From Paenochrobactrum gallinarii (GTDB lineage: Bacteria; Pseudomonadota; Alphaproteobacteria; Rhizobiales; Rhizobiaceae): 64,000 nt of DNA. Below, in pieces: positions 37,979 through 45,320 of this stretch. The notes beneath the pieces are model-generated. The model was not told where the DNA came from, did not search any database, and was given only the letters and a program-made list of their open reading frames with translations. The position numbers were made by a program, and so were the translations under genes. Location: assembly GCF_014205685.1 (NCBI RefSeq), contig NZ_JACIIU010000013.1:25668-89667 (forward strand), written 5' to 3'. Each line of letters starts with the position of its first letter. Positions within the stretch are counted from its first letter, which is position 1.

Positions 37979-38911
37979 ATGGAACTGAAGTGGCTGAAAG
38001 ATTTTATTTCACTTGCACAATATTCCAGTTTTTCTCGCGCTGCACAGGAACGGAACATCACGCAATCTGCGCTCAGCCGCCGCATCCGCCAGCTTGAAAA
38101 CTGGGTCGGCATGCCTTTGATTGACCGAAGCAGCAATCCGATTAAGCTGACTGCGGCAGGTGCAAGCTTTTTGCCTTCTGCCCATGATGCCATTGATCTT
38201 TTATATAATTCCAGAAAATGGCTTTATGAACAGTACAATCCCGTCTGGGAGGTGCTCTCTTTCGCAACGTTAAACAGCCTATCTTTAAGTTTCTTCCCGC
38301 TTTGGATGGCTGACATGGAAGCTGTTGGCGATGAATTTCGCGTGCGCTTCACCGATCCCCACGCCTCATTTTTGGGAAATATGTCAACATTGGTGCATGG
38401 CCAGTGCGACTTTTTCCTGACCTATGCTCTTGATGATGTAAAACAAATGGAAGACTTGAAAAAGTTTCCATTTTTATCGGTTGGCATGGAGCGCGTTATT
38501 GCAGTCAGTGCGCCTAATCGCGACGGCACGCCGATGCATAGCCTCACCAAAAGCTATCAGCCGACACATTTTTTAAGCTATCGCAGCAATGCATTTTTCT
38601 CCCTTGCATTGCAGCATTTAATTGAGAAACGGCAATATAATCTTCATTCAGTCTATGAAAATGGTATGTCCAGCGCACTTAAAGCAATGGCTATTTCCGG
38701 CCATGGCGTCGCATGGGTTCCGCAAAGCCTGGTCAATGACGAACTTAACCGTGGGTTGCTGGTGCGTGCTGGCACGACAGAAGATGATCTTTTGGTGGAA
38801 ATTCGAATTTACCGAACACATAATTTCCGCAATCAGCAAGCAGAAAAATTCTGGCGCCGCGCCTCATATCTTGCAGCTTTAAAAGCCGAAAAATCACTCT
38901 CAGCTGGTTAA
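37979..38911 (+). CDS. LysR-family transcriptional regulator
   Basis: 310 residues from the ATG at 37979; a GTG two codons earlier is possible. The N-terminal winged helix (MELKWLKDFISLAQYSSFSR then ITQSALSRRIRQLE, 1-60) is typical of LysR proteins. The effector domain follows (90-300, with the family-like ISGHGVAWVPQSLV). It diverges from the pip peptide operon and is the likely activator of it. Its own end is 49 nt from the convergent tenA. Confidence 0.9.
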   Translation: MELKWLKDFISLAQYSSFSRAAQERNITQSALSRRIRQLENWVGMPLIDRSSNPIKLTAAGASFLPSAHDAIDLLYNSRKWLYEQYNPVWEVLSFATLNSLSLSFFPLWMADMEAVGDEFRVRFTDPHASFLGNMSTLVHGQCDFFLTYALDDVKQMEDLKKFPFLSVGMERVIAVSAPNRDGTPMHSLTKSYQPTHFLSYRSNAFFSLALQHLIEKRQYNLHSVYENGMSSALKAMAISGHGVAWVPQSLVNDELNRGLLVRAGTTEDDLLVEIRIYRTHNFRNQQAEKFWRRASYLAALKAEKSLSAG

Positions 38912-38953
38912 AGATCAGGCCAGACGATATTCATCACCGCCTGACCTGATCTT
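38911..38953. terminator. Hairpin between lysR and tenA
   Basis: Inverted repeat AAGATCAGG/CCTGATCTT (38911-38919 with 38945-38953) with further pairing inside. It separates two convergent genes. T tracts are poor. Confidence 0.4.
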
Positions 38954-38959
38954 CATTAA

Positions 38960-39607
38960 TTATGCCTGTGCTTCATAAGCTGCATCAAAAAATGCCAGTT
39001 CAAGCTGAACAGCGCGCGTGAAAAAGTCTTTACTGCATTCCACCTCTGTTGGACCAACGCGATCAAGTTCACCGCGTAAAAATGCAACGAAATCGCAAAA
39101 GAACGGATTATCATGCAAGGTAATCCATTCAGCATGCACAAAATTATCCGGCAGAACTTTATCACGGTCTGATGCCCATTCCAGATAAAGCCATTCAGCT
39201 ACATTGAGAACGGACAAAATAGCGGCATAAGAGCGAGTTTCGGCAGCTTCGCGCATAATTGCCTGAAACCCTTTAGTAGGCTGACTATCAGGAATAGCTG
39301 CTCTCATATCGGCATTCACACCAAGCGCGTCAAAAGCACGTAAGAAATAAGTGTTTTCATCACTTGAAACCATGCCCGCAAATTGTCCGAAACGTAACCG
39401 CGCCTCGAAAGTATCAGCCGTTGCAATCGCAGCTCCGAGCAATGTGAGGAAGCTATCCAGGAACCGATGGTCCTGTATCAAATAGGCTGCCATCACTTCA
39501 TCGCTGATTGTGCCTGCATGCAATTCCTGCACAAAACGATGATCAACCGCTTGTGACCAGAGCGGCTGGCTGCTGTTTTTTAAGATTTCAGTAAAGCGTT
39601 CAGTCAT
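38960..39607 (-). CDS. tenA: TenA-family thiaminase II / thiamin salvage protein
   Basis: 215 residues, the usual TenA size. The fold is all-helical. LIQDHRFLDSFLTLLGAAI near 43-61 supplies the catalytic Asp region. The position of the active-site Cys of classic TenA reads SVLNVAEWLYLEW, with no Cys, so this is likely the TenA_E subgroup, which uses glutamate in salvage of amino- or formylamino-HMP. A TPP riboswitch lies upstream, directly tying it to thiamin status. Confidence 0.9.
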   Translation of the reverse strand: MTERFTEILKNSSQPLWSQAVDHRFVQELHAGTISDEVMAAYLIQDHRFLDSFLTLLGAAIATADTFEARLRFGQFAGMVSSDENTYFLRAFDALGVNADMRAAIPDSQPTKGFQAIMREAAETRSYAAILSVLNVAEWLYLEWASDRDKVLPDNFVHAEWITLHDNPFFCDFVAFLRGELDRVGPTEVECSKDFFTRAVQLELAFFDAAYEAQA

Positions 39608-39659
39608 AATGCTGCCTTTTCAAGGTTGGCTGCAAGACCGATAAGTTTTTGTTCATAAA

Positions 39660-39678
39660 CGGCCTCGCAAAGAGGCCG
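39660..39678 (-). promoter_or_regulatory. Possible expression-platform hairpin after the TPP riboswitch
   Basis: CGGCCTC/GAGGCCG (39660-39666 with 39672-39678) lies between the aptamer and tenA. On the minus strand it is followed by GTTTATG, a weak terminator-like tail, so it may act in riboswitch read-out. Confidence 0.4.
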
Positions 39679-39696
39679 GCAAAAGGCAGGCTTTTG

Positions 39697-39795
39697 TTCC
39701 CATCCCTTCGCCGGCATGATCCGGATCAGGTTCGAAGGGTCACTGCGCTTTTTTACAATAGCAATATCTCAGCCCCTTGACGGGACACCCCTTGG
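39697..39795 (-). ncRNA. TPP riboswitch (THI element)
   Basis: The minus strand carries the diagnostic parts in order: GGGGTGTCCCGTCAAGGGGCTGAGA at 39795-39765, then GACCCTTCGAACCTGATCCGG and ATCATGCCGGCGAAGGGATG down to 39700. CTGAGA and ACCTGATCCGGATCATGCC are the conserved pyrimidine- and pyrophosphate-binding cores. It sits about 90 nt before tenA. Thiamin pyrophosphate binding should reduce tenA expression. Confidence 0.95.
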
Positions 39796-39855
39796 TCTGC
39801 CCATGAGTAAGGCTCCAAGCGCGATCCGTCAAGCATCTGACTTAAAGTTTAATAA

Positions 39856-40068
39856 TTACTGAGCTGAAGCGGGCTCCTGAACAGGCGCGCTGACATCCGG
39901 TACTTTGTCATCATTGGCAAATGAATGATTACTCTCAGATGTAATGCGTCCGTAAGCTTCCACACCCACCCAAACAAGAACTGCCAATAACAGGCTGCAC
40001 AGCAAAATAACCAACACAGAGACACCCTTGCGCCCCTGTCGCGCATCCTCTGCCGGAACTTTTTTCAT
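39856..40068 (-). CDS. Small single-pass membrane protein
   Basis: 70 residues from the ATG at 40068, which has a perfect AGGAGG site; a longer frame to 40149 is not supported. A short basic N-terminus is followed by one membrane helix (VSVLVILLCSLLLAVLVWVG, about 16-35) and a polar tail rich in Asp, Ser and Pro. No family is recognised. It lies next to the stress genes and may belong to the same response. Confidence 0.65.
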   Translation of the reverse strand: MKKVPAEDARQGRKGVSVLVILLCSLLLAVLVWVGVEAYGRITSESNHSFANDDKVPDVSAPVQEPASAQ

Positions 40069-40196
40069 TGCATCCTCCTGTTTTGAATATTTACTTTCAA
40101 AAGCGAGAAGTGGCTGCGAAACATGCATTATGGCGCACCTTTTTCTCAAGCCACTTCAATCTTGCGATGACTTAAATCATCATCAGGAGCGCTTTA

Positions 40197-40784
40197 TCAG
40201 CGCATATTGAGAAGCTTTTGCCTTTCAAGTTCTACATCTTCAGGCGTATATGGAGCGGACGTGTGATCAAAACGCTCCCATCCTTGCTCACGATAAAATT
40301 GGCGACGTGTATTCACATCCACCCCACCTGCATCAGCCAAAATGCGGCGCGCAACAGGGGCTTTTTCATCGTCAACTTTAACAGATACTAGAGCACCGCC
40401 ACGACGAACACCTTCAGCATAAACATGAGCTTCGTCATCAGGCACACCGCTGTCAATGAGTGCTCCGATCAATCCTCCTGCTGCACCGCCAGCTACGGCT
40501 CCGCCAACAGCACCTGCAAGGGTGGCAGATAACCAACCAGCCGCAACAACAGGGCCAATGCCAGGAATTGCAATCATGCCAAGACCCGCAAGTAATCCGC
40601 CACCTGCACCAAGTGCAGCACCCACTCCGGCACCAACACCTGCGCCTTCACCGGCTTCGCTACGGTTTTCAGCATGGTGTGAAACAATACTAATATCTTT
40701 GTATGGTATACCCGCTGCTTCAAGTTGCATAACTACATTCTTTGCAGTGGAGTAATTATCGAATAACTGATTAAGCGTTTTCAT
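40197..40784 (-). CDS. Glycine-zipper general stress-type protein
   Basis: 195 residues. The first 40 (MKTLNQLFDNYSTAKNVVMQ and IPYKDISIVSHH) resemble the N-terminal domain of general stress protein 17M. A long Gly/Ala-rich hydrophobic segment (about 47-112) looks like a glycine-zipper membrane insert. A short conserved C-terminal domain (VPDDEAHVYAEGVRRGGALV) follows. It lies 18 nt after the PepSY-like gene and has GGGAG before the ATG. It probably belongs to the envelope stress response. Confidence 0.7.
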   Translation of the reverse strand: MKTLNQLFDNYSTAKNVVMQLEAAGIPYKDISIVSHHAENRSEAGEGAGVGAGVGAALGAGGGLLAGLGMIAIPGIGPVVAAGWLSATLAGAVGGAVAGGAAGGLIGALIDSGVPDDEAHVYAEGVRRGGALVSVKVDDEKAPVARRILADAGGVDVNTRRQFYREQGWERFDHTSAPYTPEDVELERQKLLNMR

Positions 40785-40802
40785 AATAATCTCCCGTGAT
40801 AA

Positions 40803-41111
40803 TTATCCTGAAGTGATGTTGCCCTGATAATCCATCTTGATCATCACTGGCGCTCCATCTTTTTCTCCGGCCGCATGCCAGACACCTTCATCATCGAGGG
40901 TCAGTCCCATCACATTGGTAAAACCCGCTTCTTCCATCCGGCTTTTTGCCTGCTCTTGAGTGAAGCTATTTTCACCTTTAACGGGTGCTGACGGATTGGC
41001 TTGATCCGGCATAACAACCGCAGGCTTATCTGCTGTTGGTGTCGTCTGTGCCTGCCCTAATGTCGGGATAACAACGCAAGCAGCTACGAGCGTCATAGTT
41101 TTAAAGTTCAT
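40803..41111 (-). CDS. Secreted PepSY-like small protein
   Basis: 102 residues. A signal peptide (cleavage after GQA near residue 21) is followed by a Pro-rich linker and a PepSY-like domain (FTQEQAKSRMEEAGFTNVMG and DDEGVWHAAGEKDGAPVMIKMD). It is periplasmic, with role unknown. AGGAG precedes the ATG. It is first in a two-gene unit with the glycine-zipper protein. Confidence 0.72.
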   Translation of the reverse strand: MNFKTMTLVAACVVIPTLGQAQTTPTADKPAVVMPDQANPSAPVKGENSFTQEQAKSRMEEAGFTNVMGLTLDDEGVWHAAGEKDGAPVMIKMDYQGNITSG

Positions 41112-41155
41112 GATCAGCTCCTGTGTTTGTCACTGCATTTCAGTGATGCTTGGTA

Positions 41156-41181
41156 AACTCATGAGCTTTGAAAATTGTTCC
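41156..41181 (-). promoter_or_regulatory. EcfG-like promoter upstream of the PepSY gene
   Basis: On the minus strand GGAAC, 17 nt, then AGTT (41181-41156). This fits the alphaproteobacterial general stress sigma factor consensus GGAAC-N16/17-CGTT with one mismatch in the -10. Confidence 0.5.
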
Positions 41182-41260
41182 TGAATTTTTATTCACAACT
41201 GGTTACATAAATAAAAATATCTTTATTTTATAGTATGTTATGAGTTTTTTCAAAATAATA

Positions 41261-41285
41261 TGAACCATTTTCAAACTGCCGCGTT
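41261..41285 (+). promoter_or_regulatory. EcfG-like promoter upstream of csbD
   Basis: TGAAC, 16 nt, CGTT (41261-41285), one mismatch from the consensus GGAAC-N16-CGTT. It lies 36 nt before the CsbD start. Confidence 0.6.
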
Positions 41286-41320
41286 GGTTTAATATCCTCA
41301 TAAACCAAAGGAGAAGATCA

Positions 41321-41524
41321 ATGGATTGGAACCGTATCGAAGGTAATTGGAAACAAGTTAAAGGCAAAGTTAAAGAGCAATGGGGAAAGCTAACCGATGA
41401 TGATCTTGATCAAATTCAAGGCCGCCGGGAGCAGCTCGAAGGTAAAATTCAAGAACGCTACGGCATTGAAAAAGACCGCGTCAAGAATGACATAGATAGC
41501 TGGTATAACAATCAGAAGTGGTAA
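41321..41524 (+). CDS. CsbD family stress protein
   Basis: 67 residues, all highly charged helix: MDWNRIEGNWKQVKGKVKEQ then WGKLTDDDLDQIQGRREQLEGK. This is the classic CsbD/YjbJ pattern, a small abundant cytoplasmic protein of general stress regulons with unknown function. AAAGGAG lies upstream. A strong terminator follows, so it is monocistronic. Confidence 0.93.
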   Translation: MDWNRIEGNWKQVKGKVKEQWGKLTDDDLDQIQGRREQLEGKIQERYGIEKDRVKNDIDSWYNNQKW

Positions 41525-41532
41525 TTATAAAC

Positions 41533-41560
41533 AGTGCGCCTTCATGGCGCACTTTTTCTT
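41533..41560 (+). terminator. Intrinsic terminator of csbD
   Basis: AGTGCGCC/GGCGCACT (41533-41540 with 41546-41553), 5-nt loop, followed by TTTTCTTTG. Confidence 0.88.
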
Positions 41561-41632
41561 TGTATTAATTGAATGAGAAAAACATCGAATTAAGACATAT
41601 AAACTTATCATTAAAATGCTATTCCAGCGCAT

Positions 41633-41663
41633 AAAAATGCCGCCACAGACTGGCGGCATTTTT
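41633..41663 (-). terminator. Intrinsic terminator of the PRC-barrel gene
   Basis: A 13-bp stem AAAAATGCCGCCA/TGGCGGCATTTTT (41633-41645 with 41651-41663) with a 5-nt loop. The AT-rich base gives T tracts in both directions. Confidence 0.85.
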
Positions 41664-41673
41664 AAATAGGTGC

Positions 41674-42069
41674 TTATTTTTCCCAGCGCCCTTCATATTT
41701 AAATTCAGGCGCTTTTTCGATTTCTTCCTTAGTCGCACTCATGGTTGCCTGCCATGTTTTATCATCAGCGACATAGGTGATGTTTACGGACTGCGGGCTT
41801 ACAATCACATATCTCTCACCAATACCTAAGAAGCCACCAACAGAAACTATATAACCGGCCAGTGCATTGTCAGAGACAATCAGATCTTTAATTTCACCAA
41901 AAACAGTTCCTTCAGCATCTGATACATTCAGCCCAACAACATTGCTGCTCAAAACATCAGTCGGCTGCGCGGTTACAAACAGTTCCGTTTCAGTGGTTGT
42001 AACGGTCTGTGCATGGGCAAAAGTGATCATGGCAGCTGTTGCTAAACTTGTAATAAGAATACGGCGCAT
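41674..42069 (-). CDS. Secreted PRC-barrel domain protein
   Basis: 131 residues from the ATG at 42069, with GGAG upstream; earlier in-frame ATGs lack a site. A signal peptide (cleavage after AHA near residue 20) and a PRC-barrel domain (about 40-115: VLSSNVVGLNVSDAEGTVFG and GEIKDLIVSDNALAGYIVSVGGFLGIGERYVIV) are visible. Such periplasmic proteins are common in Rhizobiales stress regulons; function unknown. Confidence 0.85.
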   Translation of the reverse strand: MRRILITSLATAAMITFAHAQTVTTTETELFVTAQPTDVLSSNVVGLNVSDAEGTVFGEIKDLIVSDNALAGYIVSVGGFLGIGERYVIVSPQSVNITYVADDKTWQATMSATKEEIEKAPEFKYEGRWEK

Positions 42070-42200
42070 TTTATTCTCCATCTTCTTGATCATTGTTATG
42101 ACGTACATGAGATGAATGCGGTGACGCTCATGAAAGTTTCATCAAGCTTTTGATATGTTTGAATTATTTCGTGATCATCCATTTGAATTTCACTTTATCC

Positions 42201-42225
42201 GGAACTCATCCGGTTGCTCCCCGTT
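42201..42225 (+). promoter_or_regulatory. EcfG-type promoter, exact consensus
   Basis: GGAAC (42201-42205), 16 nt, CGTT (42222-42225): a perfect match to the alphaproteobacterial general stress sigma factor promoter. It stands 46 nt before the small basic protein gene. Confidence 0.82.
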
Positions 42226-42271
42226 ACCTTTACAGAGCACTTATCGTTCAACTTTAACATAGGAGAAGACG

Positions 42272-42466
42272 ATGGAGCGTGGTGACAAGTCCAAATATAC
42301 CGACAAGCAGAAGCGAAAAGCAGAACACATAGCAGAAGGCTATGAAAAGCACGGAACCTCAGAGAAAGAGGCTGAACGGATTGCTTGGGCGACAGTCAAT
42401 AAACAAGATGGCGGCGGCAAAAAACCAGGCGGCTCCGGCCGTGCCAAACCGGAAGAAAAATCCTGA
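42272..42466 (+). CDS. Small basic protein, 'plasmid stabilization protein'-type annotation family
   Basis: 64 residues, Lys-rich: MERGDKSKYTDKQKRKAEHI, then EGYEKHGTSEKEAERIAWATVNK and a Gly/Lys tail. Homologues are widespread in Proteobacteria and are usually labelled plasmid stabilization protein, without evidence that they do this. The chromosomal setting under an exact EcfG promoter suggests a stress role, possibly nucleic acid binding. TAGGAG precedes the ATG. Confidence 0.78.
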   Translation: MERGDKSKYTDKQKRKAEHIAEGYEKHGTSEKEAERIAWATVNKQDGGGKKPGGSGRAKPEEKS

Positions 42467-42502
42467 CCAAGCTGAAACTTACATTTATAGCAGGAGGAGA
42501 TA

Positions 42503-42748
42503 ATGACTTCAGTTAGATTTCAAATCGCTGCCGCACTAAGCGTTATGGTCAATGCTGTGTTTTTTGGGGTGGGCGCGGCTATTGTTTTATCGGTTCCCGA
42601 ACTTGCAGAAGAAGCAAAGTACTTATTACCTGCTGTGGTGGTTTTGAGCATTATTCTCACGCCCATCGCCTCATGGATGATAGCACCACGACTACGCAAT
42701 CGCTATTGGCAGAAAAAACATTGCACAGTGAATAAAAAAATCCCCTAA
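42503..42748 (+). CDS. Small two-helix membrane protein
   Basis: 81 residues with two hydrophobic helices (about 7-30 and 42-62) and a basic tail. AGGAGG precedes the ATG. It follows the small basic gene by 36 nt and likely shares its stress promoter. Its stop codon lies inside the following terminator stem. No family is recognised. Confidence 0.68.
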   Translation: MTSVRFQIAAALSVMVNAVFFGVGAAIVLSVPELAEEAKYLLPAVVVLSIILTPIASWMIAPRLRNRYWQKKHCTVNKKIP

Positions 42749-42770
42749 GCTATTTAGGCTTAGGGGTATT
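42742..42770 (+). terminator. Terminator overlapping the small membrane gene stop
   Basis: CCCCTAAGC/GCTTAGGGG (42742-42750 with 42758-42766), 7-nt loop, followed by TATTTTAC. Confidence 0.78.
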
Positions 42771-42789
42771 TTACTTCTATTCATTAGTA

Positions 42790-43480
42790 TGGGACACAAT
42801 TAAACCTATGCGATGATTGCAGACACAAGAGCAATGGCGGCGAGATAGTTTATTGCGAGGCGATCATATCTCGTTGCAATGCGTCGCCAGTTTTTGAGCC
42901 TGCAGAAAAGTCGTTCGATGACATTTCTACGCTTATATGCGCTACAATCTAAAGGATAAGGTTTCTTTCGCGCTCGCGAAGAGGGAATGACAGCCTTGAT
43001 GCGGGCATTATCGAGCCAGCCTCGATGACTATCAACGTCATATGCCTTGTCGGCTAACAGAGGCTTGGTAGGGCGAGCGACCTCTAATAATGGAATTGCC
43101 ATTTTAATATCCGCGATATTTCCCGTTGTTAAGCTGAAAACGACCGGTCTGCCACAATCATCGGCCAAGCAATGGATTTTGCTTGTTCTTCCGCCGCGCG
43201 ACGTGCCAATCGCATGCGTCCATGCCCCCCTTTTGAGCCTTGTGCCTAATCGTGCGCTTTGACGTGTGTGCTATCTATGGAAAGCTCCTGCGGAACCGGA
43301 CCGCTAGCTGTCATCGTCTCAAATATACGAGGCCAATTACGCCGTTGTGCCCAACGGTGATATCGGCTGTAGACGGTTTATGCAGGCCATATTCGGCCGG
43401 AACATCACGCCAGCCACAACCGACCTTGAGAACATGCCAGATACCAGAAAAGATCGCTCATAATAAGCCTTCCGTTGTCA
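42790..43480 (-). pseudogene. Decayed IS5-family (IS427 group) transposase
   Basis: The right part (43168 to 42806) encodes an uninterrupted transposase C-terminus with LADKAYDVDSHRGWLDN and RRNVIERLFCRLKNWRRI, the DDE-family end. Upstream, orfA fragments are readable only by changing frame. FSGIWHVLKVGCGWRDVPAE is near 43465-43385. The frame is lost near 43380, probably by one base. TVYSRYHRWAQRRNWPRIFE continues, with a TAG after the THVKAH block. An AAAAGGGGGG run at the orfA/orfB junction is the sort of site where this group shifts frame. GGGACACAATT near 42791 may be one terminal repeat; no partner is seen on the other side. Confidence 0.85.
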
Positions 43481-43550
43481 AAACATAAAAATCAATAAAA
43501 ACATTCAATAAAGACAATTGTTTGATCAGGTCTCCATCCCAGGTAGCTCA

Positions 43551-44807
43551 TCATTTAAATTTACGTGATGCATCCAATGCAAGCCCAAGCCCGACACTGC
43601 CAAACATATCACCTTCCACCACTTTAACCTCCGGCATTAAGTGCAAGATATTTTGCCTGACACTTTCGATGGCTGTTGAACCACCGGTCAAAAACACCGT
43701 ATCAATTTCAGACGGTTTTATGCCTGCATCCGTTAATGTTTTGGTCACGGTATCGCCAATTTTGACAACAGCCCGTTCAATGGAATGGTTCAAATCCGCT
43801 TGGCTAACCGGAATATTCAGGTGCTCTTCTGATAGTTCCAGTGCAATATTGGTTTCCGCTTCATCAGTCAGTGAAACCTTGGCCTTTTCAACGCAACCAG
43901 CCAGTGCATGACCTTGCTTCTCATTAACAATATCAATCATTCGATCCAGCAATTCAGGTCTTGCAGCCTCATAGCGCATCTCCCGCAAGTCAGATTTTGC
44001 TTTATTGGCGTAGAGCAGATTAATACGATGCCATGTCGCAAGATCAATAAAGTAACTCACCGGCAGATTGCGTTTGCCGTCTTTCGTCAGCGTTTGATAG
44101 CCCAGCTCGGGCATTACATGAGCCAGACTAAACAGCCGGTCAAAATCAGTTCCGCCGATATGAACACCGGTATTTGCCAGAATATCACCTTTACGATCTA
44201 ATGCGCCAGCACGATCCGGTGAAACGCGAATAATAGAAAAGTCAGAAGTACCACCACCAATATCCGCGATCAGTGCAAGCTCTTCTTGTTTTACGCTCTG
44301 CTCATAGTTCAACGCTGCCGCAATCGGCTCGAACTGGAAGGCAATTTCTTTGAAGCCTTGTTCACGGGCAATAGCTTCCAATTGGTCTTGCGCGGATTGA
44401 TCCGCGGTCTCATTGCCATCAACAAAATAGACCGGACGACCGAAAACAACATGCTCAACATTGCCGCCTTGCGCATGATCAAGGTGGGATTTCAGGTGGC
44501 CGATAAATTCACCGAGAATATCAGTGAACGCCATCGATCGTGCTTTGACTTGCGTTTTTGTGTTGATCAGTGACGTGCCCAGCACACTTTTCAGCGCGCG
44601 CATCAAACGTCCATCAACGTTTTCCATATATTCGGAAATAGCGTGACGGCCATAATAGGTCCGGTTATCTTCAAAATTATAAAAGATCGCGCTTGGTAGC
44701 GTCACTTGACCCTTTTCGAGAGCAACCAGCCGCGGTGTACCGTTTTCGACAATTCCAACGGTTGAATTAGACGTACCAAAGTCGATACCGCCGATCAGCG
44801 CATTCAT
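43551..44807 (-). CDS. Hsp70-family protein, YegD-like, ATPase domain only
   Basis: 418 residues. The Hsp70 nucleotide-binding domain is complete: GIDFGTSNSTVGI (phosphate 1) at 7-19, ALIADIGGGTSDFSII (phosphate 2) mid-protein, and VFLTGGSTAIESVRQ (adenosine motif) near the end. The substrate-binding domain and lid of DnaK are absent, as in E. coli YegD. The role is unknown; it may be a specialised chaperone-like ATPase. It stands beside the stress island but has its own long upstream region. Confidence 0.88.
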   Translation of the reverse strand: MNALIGGIDFGTSNSTVGIVENGTPRLVALEKGQVTLPSAIFYNFEDNRTYYGRHAISEYMENVDGRLMRALKSVLGTSLINTKTQVKARSMAFTDILGEFIGHLKSHLDHAQGGNVEHVVFGRPVYFVDGNETADQSAQDQLEAIAREQGFKEIAFQFEPIAAALNYEQSVKQEELALIADIGGGTSDFSIIRVSPDRAGALDRKGDILANTGVHIGGTDFDRLFSLAHVMPELGYQTLTKDGKRNLPVSYFIDLATWHRINLLYANKAKSDLREMRYEAARPELLDRMIDIVNEKQGHALAGCVEKAKVSLTDEAETNIALELSEEHLNIPVSQADLNHSIERAVVKIGDTVTKTLTDAGIKPSEIDTVFLTGGSTAIESVRQNILHLMPEVKVVEGDMFGSVGLGLALDASRKFK

Positions 44808-45320
44808 GGCTTATCCTAGCTCAATGTAATTGCTCAAATATTTGCGAAAAAGGGAAATCACATTTGAACAAACATAAGTCAATGCTGCATCACTCATAAA
44901 AGAAATAAAAATATAATTTCAACTTATCCAATTGATTATATTAATGAAAAAACATTTCAGGCAAGATGTTCATACGACTATCGTATTAATTGCCTATTAT
45001 GATTCTGTAACTTAGCCTCTTTTAGGCAAAAGAGCGGAAAACGCTTATCGCTCCAAGAGAAAGGAGCGATCGGGGGAGGAAATAAATATAAATAATGGTA
45101 GTTTTACCAAAAAACCACCTATGCTACAGGCATCTGCAACGCGTAATTATCATGCGTTGCATGACTTGTTCACACAATTTCTTCTAAAGTTTTTCTTATA
45201 CATCTTGTTTATATATAAGAATCTGCTCAAAAGACAAAATAACATCACTATCCCATCATGGCTCGTAGCATGATTTTCATAGTCATTCTTAAAGGCCTAT
45301 GATCAAACAAGGAGGATACC
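44808..45320. promoter_or_regulatory. Intergenic region with structured leader before the SBP operon
   Basis: About 510 AT-rich bases with no gene. In the middle is a hairpin ATCGCTCC/GGAGCGAT (45047-45054 with 45063-45070), preceded by another small repeat AGCCTCTTTTAGGC. It is followed by GGGGGAGGA at 45072-45080, which looks like a ribosome site, but no well-spaced coding start follows; the nearest ATG at 45095 opens only 30 codons. Confidence 0.35.

Noticed and set aside
40456..40755. Plus-strand Pro/Ala-rich frame of 99 codons
   Set aside because: It is the antisense image of the Gly/Ala-rich glycine-zipper segment.
45095..45187. A 30-codon frame after GGGGGAGGA as a leader peptide
   Set aside because: The spacing to the ATG is about 14 bases and the sequence has no amino-acid bias that would suggest attenuation.
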